From NCBI RefSeq assembly GCF_027111315.2, contig NZ_CP114289.2:496001-560000 (forward strand): a stretch of 64,000 nt of DNA, in the 5' to 3' direction. Positions 1 to 8,351 of the stretch are shown here, piece after piece (positions within the stretch are counted from its first letter, which is position 1; each line of letters begins with the position of its first letter). The position numbers and the translations under genes were made by a program. Origin of the DNA: Flavobacterium limnophilum. Its GTDB lineage: Bacteria; Bacteroidota; Bacteroidia; Flavobacteriales; Flavobacteriaceae. The notes beneath the pieces are model-generated. The model was not told where the DNA came from, searched no databases, and worked only from the letters and a program-made list of their open reading frames with translations.

Positions 1-1103
1 ATATCTAGGGTAGAAGATGAGCTTGGCTTGATTGCTGCCAATCCATCCACGGCTTCCATTAATCTGTAAAATCCTTTTTCGGCAGCAAGAATAGCGTCAT
101 TGGTAAAATCGAGATTGCTTCTATAATGAGCCTGAAGCACAAAAAAGCGAGCCACACTTGGCGAAAATGCCTTGCTTAAATTTGGGTTTTCTCCAGTTAG
201 AATCTCTCTTGGCAAGATGTTGTTTCCAGTTGACTTTGCCATTTTCTTGCCATTCAAAGTCAGCATATTGGCATGCATCCAGTAATTTACAGGCGTATGA
301 CCCGTGCAAGCTTGATTTTGTGCTATTTCGCATTCATGGTGCGGAAATTTTAAATCCATTCCACCGCCGTGAATGTCAAAATGATTGCCCAAATATTTGG
401 TACTCATTGCAGTACATTCCAAATGCCAACCAGGAAAACCGTCGCTCCAAGGCGAAGGCCATCGCATAATATGTTGTGGTTCTGCTTTTTTCCAAAGGGC
501 AAAATCCTGTGCATTTTTTTTGTCGCCTTGACCGTCCAAGTCTCTGGTGTTGGCCAACATATCTTCAATATTTCGACCGCTTAAAATACCGTAATTGTTG
601 GTCTTGTTGTATTTTACAACGTCAAAGTACACGGAACCATTAACTTCATAAGCCAATCCATTGTCAATAATTTTTTTGACAATTTCAATTTGTTCTATAA
701 TATGACCCGTTGCAGTTGGTTCGATACTTGGCGGCAAAAAGTTGAATAAATTCAATATTTCGTGAAAATCAACGGTATATTGTTGCACAACTTCCATTGG
801 TTCAAGTTGTTCCAATCGTGCTTTTTTGGCAATTTTGTCTTCGCCATCATCCACGTCATCCACTATATGCCCAACGTCGGTAATGTTTCTAACATAACGG
901 GTTTTGTAACCCAAATGCAAAAAATACCTATAGATTACGTCAAAAGACATAAAAGTGCGCACATTTCCAAGATGCACATTGCTGTAAACCGTTGGTCCGC
1001 AAACATACATTCCTACATTTCCTTCGTGAATTGGCGTAAAAACTTCTTTTTCTCCTGAAAGAGAATTGTATATTTTTAAGGTTTGGGTTTTGTATAAAGG
1101 CAT
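1..1103 (-). CDS. cysS: Cysteinyl-tRNA synthetase, C-terminus beyond window
   Basis: Class I aminoacyl-tRNA synthetase that charges tRNA-Cys with cysteine in the cytoplasm. Reading the minus strand from the ATG at 1103 gives about 367 codons without a stop, and the gene runs off the left edge. The N-terminus reads [15 protein letters not shown]. It has the zinc and active-site motif CGPTVY, the HIGH-type motif HLGN, a second zinc motif HHECE and the KMSKS-type motif KKMAKSTGN. Family members are usually 460-500 residues, so roughly the last quarter is missing. It is transcribed in the same direction as folE, but a repeat-bearing gap of about 147 bp separates them. Confidence 0.95.
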   Translation of the reverse strand, partial: MPLYKTQTLKIYNSLSGEKEVFTPIHEGNVGMYVCGPTVYSNVHLGNVRTFMSFDVIYRYFLHLGYKTRYVRNITDVGHIVDDVDDGEDKIAKKARLEQLEPMEVVQQYTVDFHEILNLFNFLPPSIEPTATGHIIEQIEIVKKIIDNGLAYEVNGSVYFDVVKYNKTNNYGILSGRNIEDMLANTRDLDGQGDKKNAQDFALWKKAEPQHIMRWPSPWSDGFPGWHLECTAMSTKYLGNHFDIHGGGMDLKFPHHECEIAQNQACTGHTPVNYWMHANMLTLNGKKMAKSTGNNILPREILTGENPNLSKAFSPSVARFFVLQAHYRSNLDFTNDAILAAEKGFYRLMEAVDGLAAIKPSSSSTLD

Positions 1104-1119
1104 TGTTGTTTGTGGTTTT

Positions 1120-1249
1120 CCCCACCCCAGCCCTCCCTGAAGGGAAGGGAGTAGAGAGGTGAATGTGTTGTTGATAATAAATTTATTTTTTGCTGAATTT
1201 TTATTTTCCAGTCTTCACTCCCTCACCTTTGGAGAGGGTCGGGGAGAGG
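1120..1249. repeat. Inverted pair of GC-rich dispersed repeats
   Basis: Two C-rich/G-rich arms, 1120-1151 (core CCCTCCCTGAAGGGAAGGG) and 1216-1249 (core ACCTTTGGAGAGGGTCGGGG), are imperfect inverted copies separated by AT-rich DNA. Both stand out from the AT-rich background. The same family, again as an inverted pair, occurs inside the icmF reading frame at 39888-40127. Probably a dispersed palindromic repeat of the genome. Confidence 0.6.
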
Positions 1250-1250
1250 A

Positions 1251-1925
1251 CTAAAATTTTGTTTCCAATTTAATGTAATCCAATAATTCTCTGCGAGTTT
1301 GTTCGTCTTTAAATTGTCCGCCAAATTCAGCTGTTACGGTGCTGCTTTCGATGTCTTTTATTCCTCTGGAATTCACGCAAAGGTGTTTGGCATCTATAAT
1401 ACAAGCAACGTCTTCGGTTCCAAGAGCGATTTGTAATTCTTGCACAATTTGCATTGTCAAACGCTCTTGAACTTGAGGTCTTTTGGCATAAAATTCAACG
1501 ATTCTATTTATTTTGGATAATCCAATGACTCTTCCTTTCGAGATATAGGCCACATGGGCTCTTCCTATTATGGGAAGCAAATGGTGTTCGCAGGTAGAGT
1601 AGAGGGTGATGTTTTTTTCGACCAACATTTCGCCATATTTATAGCCATTTTCAAAAGTGGAAGCGCTTGGTTTTCTGGCAGGATTCAGTCCTCCAAAAAT
1701 TTCTTTCACAAACATTTTGGCCACACGATTGGGAGTTCCTTTAAGGCTGTCATCAGTCAAATCCATCCCAAGTGTAAGCAGGATGTTTTCGACATCCTTT
1801 TTTATTCTTTCAATTTTTTGATCGTCAGTAATATTGAAAGCGTCTTCTCTGACTGGATTTTTTGCGTTTAAACTAATATGATTGTCTCCTATTTCGTCAT
1901 GAAATTCTTCGTTGTTTATCATCAA
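1251..1925 (-). CDS. folE: GTP cyclohydrolase I
   Basis: Converts GTP to 7,8-dihydroneopterin triphosphate, the first step of tetrahydrofolate and pterin synthesis. It is 224 residues, the normal size for the type I enzyme. The zinc ligands are visible as C112 and H115 in the CEHH motif and C183 in AKHLCVNSRG. The motifs GLSKINRIVEFYAKRPQVQE and STVTAEFGG are also typical. The first 30 residues are a variable tail. A second Met directly follows the first, so the start could be one codon later. It lies downstream of the aminotransferase on the same strand but behind a terminator, so it is probably a separate transcript. Confidence 0.96.
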   Translation of the reverse strand: MMINNEEFHDEIGDNHISLNAKNPVREDAFNITDDQKIERIKKDVENILLTLGMDLTDDSLKGTPNRVAKMFVKEIFGGLNPARKPSASTFENGYKYGEMLVEKNITLYSTCEHHLLPIIGRAHVAYISKGRVIGLSKINRIVEFYAKRPQVQERLTMQIVQELQIALGTEDVACIIDAKHLCVNSRGIKDIESSTVTAEFGGQFKDEQTRRELLDYIKLETKF

Positions 1926-1968
1926 AAGTTGCTATTATGGTGGTGTATAAATTTAAGGGGGTAAAGAT

Positions 1969-2010
1969 AATTAATAAAAGCCAAAGAAATTCGATGGCTT
2001 TTATTATTAA
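1969..2010 (-). terminator. Rho-independent terminator after the aminotransferase gene
   Basis: The arms TTAATAAAAGCCA (1971-1983) and TGGCTTTTATTATTAA (1995-2010) pair around a short loop just past the aminotransferase stop. The A/T-rich flanks would supply the U-tract on the minus strand. Confidence 0.6.
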
Positions 2011-2016
2011 TTTATT

Positions 2017-3246
2017 TTAGCTGTTAGCGCTATTTAATACCAAATGCTTTTTTTCGGAATTGTAGATCGTGATGGCATCTTTAAGAATTTGTACGGCGCG
2101 AGTCAAGTCTTCTTTTTTCAAGACATAGGCAATACGAACTTGGTTTAAACCAACGTTTGGAGTCGAATAAAATCCTCCAGCTGGAGCTACCATCACGGTT
2201 TCTCCATTCGAATTGTAACTTTCGAGCAGCCATTGTGCAAAATCGTCGGTATTGTCCACAGGCAATTGGGCAATGCAATAAAAAGCGGCTTTTGGAGTCG
2301 TTACTACAACGCCTTCTATTTTATTTAATTCGGAAATCAAGGTGTCTCTTCGCTCCTTGTATTCCGAAATTACTTCGTCAAAATAGCTTTGAGGGGTGTC
2401 TATTGCCGCTTCACAAGCAATTTGTTCAATGGTTGGCGGGCATAAACGAGCTTGGGCAAATTTCATTGCGGCGGCTATAACTTCCTTGTTTTTAGTTACC
2501 ATGCAGCCAATGCGAGCTCCACACATACTGTATCTTTTGGAAACCGAATCAATCATGATTACGTTTTGTTCGATTCCTTTTAGGTTCATCACGGAAAAGT
2601 GTTTGTCTCTCTCGTCATATATGAATTCGCGATATACTTCATCAGCAATCAAAAATAAATCGTGTTTTTGTACTAATTCACCCAATTGATTGATTTCTGA
2701 TTCCGAATACAGATATCCAGTTGGATTATTAGGATTACAAATTAAAATTGCCTTGGTTTTTGGGGTGATCGCTTTTTCAAATTCTTCAATGGTTGGAAGG
2801 GTAAATCCACTTTCGATATTCGAAATCACGGGAATTACAGTCGCACTTGATTCTTCGGAAAAAGCATGGTAATTGGCATAAAAAGGTTCGGGAATAATGA
2901 CTTCATCTCCTGGATCCATAATACTTCCAAGCGCAAACAATAATGCCTCAGAACCACCCGTGGTTATCATGATGTCTTCAAAAGCTACTTTTACATCTTG
3001 TTTGGTGTAAAATTTGGCCAGTTTTTTTCTATAACTTTCGTATCCAGCCGAAGGGCCATATTCTATAATGTCTAAATCAATATTTTTTATGGCTTCGATG
3101 GCAATTTCCGGGCTTTTTATATCGGGTTGACCTATGTTTAAATGATAAACTTTGTGGCCTTTCTTTTTAGCTATATCTGCGTAAGGAGCCAATTTTCGGA
3201 TTGGCGATTCGGGCATTCTTCGACCTCTGATTGAAATTTCAGGCAT
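2017..3246 (-). CDS. Pyridoxal-phosphate aminotransferase, class I/II (aspartate aminotransferase-like)
   Basis: Transfers an amino group between an amino acid and a 2-oxo acid using PLP. The 409 residues show the fold-type I motifs: TTGGSEAL for phosphate binding (around 95-102), NPNNPTG (171-177), ADEVYREF (about 201-208) and the Schiff-base lysine K237 in SVSKRYS, followed by GARIG. The N-terminus, including NIGQPDIKSP, matches the aspartate/aromatic aminotransferase subgroup. The exact substrate cannot be read from sequence. It is a single gene bounded by a divergent gene at 3370 and a terminator at 1969-2010. Confidence 0.9.
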   Translation of the reverse strand: MPEISIRGRRMPESPIRKLAPYADIAKKKGHKVYHLNIGQPDIKSPEIAIEAIKNIDLDIIEYGPSAGYESYRKKLAKFYTKQDVKVAFEDIMITTGGSEALLFALGSIMDPGDEVIIPEPFYANYHAFSEESSATVIPVISNIESGFTLPTIEEFEKAITPKTKAILICNPNNPTGYLYSESEINQLGELVQKHDLFLIADEVYREFIYDERDKHFSVMNLKGIEQNVIMIDSVSKRYSMCGARIGCMVTKNKEVIAAAMKFAQARLCPPTIEQIACEAAIDTPQSYFDEVISEYKERRDTLISELNKIEGVVVTTPKAAFYCIAQLPVDNTDDFAQWLLESYNSNGETVMVAPAGGFYSTPNVGLNQVRIAYVLKKEDLTRAVQILKDAITIYNSEKKHLVLNSANS

Positions 3247-3369
3247 GATTGTAAAATTTGCTGCAAATTTGCGATTTTTTTTTCAAATTTGGGAGAGTCA
3301 ATCCTCTTAATTTGACGTTAAAAGAATGTTTTTTGTTAATTATTTGCTAACTTTATACAAACAATTCTG

Positions 3370-4680
3370 ATGAAAAAAGCTGTCATTTTATGTTTCTTAT
3401 TTCTTTTTGCCTTGCCTACTTTGGGTCAAGAAGGGTTTCTGTTTGAAAAAGATATGGATAAAGTGGTTATTCCTTTTAAATTGATCAATAATTTGATATT
3501 TATTCCCATAAAAGTCAATGGGATAGAACTGAATTTTTTGTTGGATTCCGGTGTTGAAGAGACTCTTTTGTTTAGCATGGACGACAAAAAAGAAGTTAGT
3601 TTCTTTAATGTTGAAAAAATAACTTTGAGGGGTTTGGGTAGTGAAACTTCTATCGAAGGATTGAAATCCAAGAATAATACCTTGGAAATTCCCGGACTCA
3701 AGTCTACAAATCATTTGTTGTATATCGTTTTAGATCAAAATTTTAACCTGTCATCTCATGTAGGAATTCCTGTGAACGGTATTATTGGATACAATTTTTT
3801 GAAAAACAATTTAATTGAAATCAATTACGAAAAAAAGAGAGTGACAGTCTATAAGGATATTGATAAAAACAGGAAAAAAATAGAAAAAAAATTTCAGATT
3901 GTATCCATTACTGTCGAAAGATTGAAACCTTATATTACGGGTAGTGTGGTGATGAATAGCAAGGAAATTCCCGTAAAGTTATTGGTTGATATTGGCAATA
4001 GTGACGCAATTTGGCTTTTCGAAAACAGTAAAAAATCGATAAATATTCCGGCAAAAAATTTCGAGGATTATCTGGGAAAAGGTTTTAGTGGAGATGTGGA
4101 AGGGAAAAGGGCCCAGATTAAAAAATTTACTTTTTCGAAATATGAATTTGATAATCCAATTGTTGCTTTTCCTGATTCGACTTCAATTAAAAATGTGAGA
4201 ATGGTCGTGAATCGTACAGGTTCAATAGGTGCAGAAATTTTAAAAAGATTCAATATTGTTTTTGATTACCCTAATCAAAAGATGTTTTTGAAGAAAAACA
4301 GTCATTTTAATTCTCCTTTTAGCTACAACAAAAGTGGAATTGAACTGCAACATTATGGTTTGCAATGGGTTCAGGAAACGGTTCGCCTCGAAACTGTCCC
4401 ATTATCCGAAGGGACCAATCTCATGAATAATTTTAAATATAAATTTGAGTTAAAGCCGGTTTACATAATTGCAAATGTTCGAAAAAATTCAACAGCGGCT
4501 CTCAGCGGGATACAAAAAGACGATGTTTTGGTTAACATAAATGGAGTTCCTGCCCACAAATATTCGTTGGAAAAAATCAATTCAATTTTAAAATCGGAAG
4601 AAGAAAGATGGATTACTTTAGAAGTCGAAAGAAATGGGCAACTTCTTAAAATCAAATTTCAATTATTGAACGTGTTGTAA
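3370..4680 (+). CDS. Secreted retropepsin-like aspartyl protease with C-terminal PDZ domain
   Basis: Exported protein of 436 residues with a signal peptide ending near TLGQ (residues 17-20). Two aspartyl-protease-like lobes follow. The first has LLDSG (D59-S60-G61), close to the D-T/S-G catalytic triad. The second has LLVDIGNSD (D207-I208-G209), where the usual T/S is replaced by I, so activity is uncertain. Residues about 345-430 form a PDZ-like domain (VRKNSTAALSGIQKDDVLVNINGVP). Proteins with this architecture are common and mostly uncharacterised in Bacteroidetes. The next gene starts 77 bp downstream on the same strand, but no functional link is evident. Confidence 0.8.
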   Translation: MKKAVILCFLFLFALPTLGQEGFLFEKDMDKVVIPFKLINNLIFIPIKVNGIELNFLLDSGVEETLLFSMDDKKEVSFFNVEKITLRGLGSETSIEGLKSKNNTLEIPGLKSTNHLLYIVLDQNFNLSSHVGIPVNGIIGYNFLKNNLIEINYEKKRVTVYKDIDKNRKKIEKKFQIVSITVERLKPYITGSVVMNSKEIPVKLLVDIGNSDAIWLFENSKKSINIPAKNFEDYLGKGFSGDVEGKRAQIKKFTFSKYEFDNPIVAFPDSTSIKNVRMVVNRTGSIGAEILKRFNIVFDYPNQKMFLKKNSHFNSPFSYNKSGIELQHYGLQWVQETVRLETVPLSEGTNLMNNFKYKFELKPVYIIANVRKNSTAALSGIQKDDVLVNINGVPAHKYSLEKINSILKSEEERWITLEVERNGQLLKIKFQLLNVL

Positions 4681-4757
4681 AAAAATACAGAATAAAAATT
4701 TTTTTGGACAGTTGTTTGAATTAAAGTATTAATTTTAACAAAAAATTATATTAATTT

Positions 4758-7388
4758 ATGGATAGAAAATACTACGTTTTAAATATATTTTTTCTTCTTT
4801 TATTTTTAATTCCAACTAAAAATTTGGGGCAATGTGCTGGCAATGATGCTGATTTTGAGGTGTGTAATATTCCCGATCCCGGCAGCCAATCAATAGCATT
4901 GTATCCTTTGTTGGGAGTTACTGCAACCCCTGGCGGTATTTGGACAGATGATTATTTGTCGGGAGGATTGAATGTCGCAACTGGGATTTTAAACGTCCAG
5001 AAAATACTTAGAAGTGGAGTTTATAAATATACTTATACGGTTTCAGGCGTTTCAGGTTGTGCCGACACTTCGTCAACGATAACAGTTATAGTAGGTGGAT
5101 ATTCGGGTGTTACCGGGCCGAATGCATCTGTGTGTAGCGATGACCGTGCTTTTAATCTCTTTCAAGTTTTTAATGGCAGTAATTTAAGTCCACAATCCAA
5201 TGGCAGTTGGTATAATGATACGCTGGGTATTCCTGTCTCCAGCGTGATTGATGCTGCAACCTTAGAATTGGGAAAAACATATCAATTTACTTATTCTATT
5301 CCAGCAATTGGATCTTGTCCAGCGGTTTCCTCAACAGCATTTGTTTCCGTTTTTAGAGCTGCACAACCTGGTATTCCTTCCAGATTGTTGTTATGCGACA
5401 GTGATGATTTGTCGGTATATTCCAATCTTGATTTGAATAGCCAACTTGGGGGCGAAGATGCAGGGGGAACTTGGACTGATAATAATGGGACTGGACAAAT
5501 TACTTTTTTAGATGATCATTTTATTGATGTTAAAAAAATCAATGATACTTATGGTGCCGGATTATATACTTTTACCTATACCGTTTTGCCAAATAACCCT
5601 ATTTGTGATAAAAAATCGGCTACCGTAAGAATTAAAATCGAGAAGAGACTTGATTTTACCGGTGCTACTTTGGTAGTGAATTCAGATATATGCGAGTCCG
5701 AAATTCCAACGGCAACTTATTCGGCTGTACTCAAAAAAGGACCGGCGGTTATTCCGAATGGGCTGTATTATGTGACTTATAATGTATCAGGATCAGCAGG
5801 AGAAACAAAAACGGAATTGTTGACTTTTAATAATGGCGTTTTAAATTTTTCGGTGGCTTCGAAATATTTTAAACAAGTTGGAGATTTTACCGTTGAGATT
5901 TTAGATATTACGGCTTTTGAAAGTGAAGGTGCTTGTCATAATATTATAAACAATTTGTATGATGTTTTGCACGTATATCCAATCCCTGTTTTAGATGGAG
6001 CAAAATTAACAATCAATCCAGTATGTCAAAACAATAGTGCTTTAGTCCAAATTTCAGATGCTGCTCTTTTAGCAGACGGTACTTATGACATCGTTTATAA
6101 TTTGACAGTTTCTAACATTGCAACTGCCCAAACAGTCCGGATAACAGTGGTTGGAGGCGTTTCCAGTTTTACCATTTCGTCAAATTTTATTGTAAATGAC
6201 GGAAATACGGTGGTTACCATTTCAAAAATAACGAATGCAATTACCAAATGTACCAATACGGCAAATAGTAGCGGAACAATGCTGGTAAATCCTTTGCCTG
6301 ATGCCACAAATTTAAAAATTGTGGTAGACGATAATTGTTTGAATAAGCCGTTTTCGGTTGCGCTTTCAGGTTTGGGAACTTTGACAAATAGTACTATTGG
6401 CTACACTTTGTCGGGGGCTAATGTGGCAACGCAAACAGTCTCGTTAGTTGTTAGTGGCGGAAATGCAAACTTTATTATTCCTTCCAATTTACTGACGCAA
6501 ACTGGTTCCACAAACATTGCCATAACAAATTTGTTAAACGATGACACGACTTGTGGTATCATAATTAGTAATTTGTCGGATGTTTTTTTAATAAATCCCA
6601 TTCCAAATGCACCAATAGCAACAAGTATTCAAAAGTTTTGTGAAACTGATGCAGCCACAATTGCTAATTTAACTCCAATTGGCCCACAATATCAATGGTT
6701 TGATTCGGCAACAGCCACAACGCCTCTTGCCACTTCCGCCGTATTGGTTTCGGGAAATTATTATGTTCGGGAAAAACCGCTAACCAACTCGTGTCTTTCG
6801 GCATCGACAATGGTTGCCGTTACAATAAATGTTCTGCCAGAACCTACATTAAATCAAGATGGGCAAATTTTTTGTGGAATCAACCAGCCAAAGATTTCAG
6901 ATTTATCAGCGAACACCAATGTTCCCGCTTCGATAGTTTGGTATGATGCAGCAACCAACGGAAACGTTTTGATCGGCACAACGTTGTTGAAGGATAAAAT
7001 AACATATTATGGATTTGATTTCTCAACCGTCACTGGTTGTTTTTCGAAAAATCATCTTGCCGTAACCGTTTCGCTCACTGATTGTACGACTTCGCAATAT
7101 GATTTCTTTATCCCTGACGGATTTTCTCCCAATGGAGATGGCGTGAATGACTATTTCACAATTCCACAAATTGAGTTTTTATACCCAGATTACACGCTTG
7201 AAATTTATAATAGATACGGAAACATAATGTTTAAAGGCAACAAAAGCAAACCCAATTGGGACGGAAAAAATGCTGAATCAGCTGGTTTTGGTGATGCAAT
7301 GGCGCCAAACGGAGTCTATTTTTATATTGTCAATTTCAATAAAGACAATAAGTCGCCTCAACAAGGTCGTCTTTATTTGAATCGATAA
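4758..7388 (+). CDS. T9SS type-B sorted surface protein (gliding-motility-associated C-terminal domain)
   Basis: Large exported protein of 876 residues. A signal peptide (about 1-25, ending LGQC) precedes several Cys-containing Ig-like/PKD-like segments, some beginning with VTGPNASVCSDD-type motifs. The last about 95 residues are a type-B T9SS sorting domain: FIPDGFSPNGDGVNDYF, then LEIYNRYGN, NWDGK and PNGVYFYI. Such proteins cross the outer membrane through the type IX system and stay at the cell surface. It is the first gene of a tight set: the PorP/SprF gene begins 26 bp later, followed by an OmpA protein. Cognate SprF-like proteins are known to be needed for secretion of their partner adhesin, so this is probably such a pair. 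Confidence 0.88.
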   Translation: MDRKYYVLNIFFLLLFLIPTKNLGQCAGNDADFEVCNIPDPGSQSIALYPLLGVTATPGGIWTDDYLSGGLNVATGILNVQKILRSGVYKYTYTVSGVSGCADTSSTITVIVGGYSGVTGPNASVCSDDRAFNLFQVFNGSNLSPQSNGSWYNDTLGIPVSSVIDAATLELGKTYQFTYSIPAIGSCPAVSSTAFVSVFRAAQPGIPSRLLLCDSDDLSVYSNLDLNSQLGGEDAGGTWTDNNGTGQITFLDDHFIDVKKINDTYGAGLYTFTYTVLPNNPICDKKSATVRIKIEKRLDFTGATLVVNSDICESEIPTATYSAVLKKGPAVIPNGLYYVTYNVSGSAGETKTELLTFNNGVLNFSVASKYFKQVGDFTVEILDITAFESEGACHNIINNLYDVLHVYPIPVLDGAKLTINPVCQNNSALVQISDAALLADGTYDIVYNLTVSNIATAQTVRITVVGGVSSFTISSNFIVNDGNTVVTISKITNAITKCTNTANSSGTMLVNPLPDATNLKIVVDDNCLNKPFSVALSGLGTLTNSTIGYTLSGANVATQTVSLVVSGGNANFIIPSNLLTQTGSTNIAITNLLNDDTTCGIIISNLSDVFLINPIPNAPIATSIQKFCETDAATIANLTPIGPQYQWFDSATATTPLATSAVLVSGNYYVREKPLTNSCLSASTMVAVTINVLPEPTLNQDGQIFCGINQPKISDLSANTNVPASIVWYDAATNGNVLIGTTLLKDKITYYGFDFSTVTGCFSKNHLAVTVSLTDCTTSQYDFFIPDGFSPNGDGVNDYFTIPQIEFLYPDYTLEIYNRYGNIMFKGNKSKPNWDGKNAESAGFGDAMAPNGVYFYIVNFNKDNKSPQQGRLYLNR

Positions 7389-7414
7389 TTTCTTCACTTT
7401 TAATATAATTTTAA

Positions 7415-8350
7415 ATGAAAAAAATAATATTTCTCCTAAGTTTTTTCTGTTGTTTCATTGACGTATCTGCGCAGCAAGATCCTGAATACACGCATTATAT
7501 GTATAATATGAGCGTGGTAAATCCAGCTTATGCCTTAGGAACAGCAGCTATGTTGAACACGGGAGCTTTGTATAGAACACAATGGGTTGGAGCGGTTGGT
7601 TCTCCTAAGACCTTTACTTTTTTCGGACATACTGCCCTGAGTAATAAAATTGAGGTTGGTTTGTCATTAATTTCAGATGATATTGGTGATGGTGCCAAAA
7701 AGGAAAATAATTTCTATGCTGATTTTGCTTATATTCTTGAACTGGGCGGCAAAAATAAATTGTCATTTGGGATGAAAGCAGGATTTACTTCATTGCAGGC
7801 TAATTTTAACGGATTCCGTTTTGAAAGTGGTGACGTGACAACCGATTTGGCATTTTCTGAAAATATCAATACCACCAAACCTAATATTGGTGTGGGAGCT
7901 TACTATTTTGCCGATAAATATTATGTGGGTTTGTCGGTGCCGAACTTGATTAATTCCAAACATATCGAAGAAAAAGCAGGAATTAGCACTTACGGTTCCG
8001 AAGAAATTCACGCTTTTTTGACTGCCGGTTATGTTTTTCAAATCAATGATTCATTCAAGTTGAAACCTGCTTTTATGTCAAAATTTGTAAAAGGATCGCC
8101 CGTTTCGTTTGATGTTTCGGCTAATGTTTTGTACAACAACAAGTTCGAATTGGGAATTGCTTATCGATTGGATGATGCTTTTAGTGCTTTGATGAATGTA
8201 AATGTCACACCAAATTTGCGAGTGGGTTATGCATACGATTACACGACTTCCAATCTCGGCCAGTTCAATTCCGGAACGCACGAAATACTATTGCTTTTTG
8301 ATTTGGATTTATTAGGAAAAGGATATGATAAATCACCAAGATTCTTCTAA
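7415..8350 (+). CDS. PorP/SprF family outer-membrane protein of type IX secretion
   Basis: 311-residue protein with a signal peptide (MKKIIFLLSFFCCFIDVSAQ) and the family opening QQDPEYTHYMYN followed by NPAYAL. The rest alternates beta-strand-like segments rich in aromatic and glycine residues and ends in a terminal Phe-Phe, as expected for an outer-membrane barrel. Members such as SprF help secrete or anchor one specific T9SS substrate. Here the likely substrate is the type-B protein encoded just upstream. The stop lies 1 bp before the preferred start of the OmpA gene, so the two are probably translationally coupled. Confidence 0.92.
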   Translation: MKKIIFLLSFFCCFIDVSAQQDPEYTHYMYNMSVVNPAYALGTAAMLNTGALYRTQWVGAVGSPKTFTFFGHTALSNKIEVGLSLISDDIGDGAKKENNFYADFAYILELGGKNKLSFGMKAGFTSLQANFNGFRFESGDVTTDLAFSENINTTKPNIGVGAYYFADKYYVGLSVPNLINSKHIEEKAGISTYGSEEIHAFLTAGYVFQINDSFKLKPAFMSKFVKGSPVSFDVSANVLYNNKFELGIAYRLDDAFSALMNVNVTPNLRVGYAYDYTTSNLGQFNSGTHEILLLFDLDLLGKGYDKSPRFF

Positions 8351-8351
8351 A

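Noticed and set aside
8325..8351. Upstream start of the OmpA/TPR gene
   Set aside because: It overlaps the PorP/SprF gene and puts nine polar residues before a standard signal peptide.
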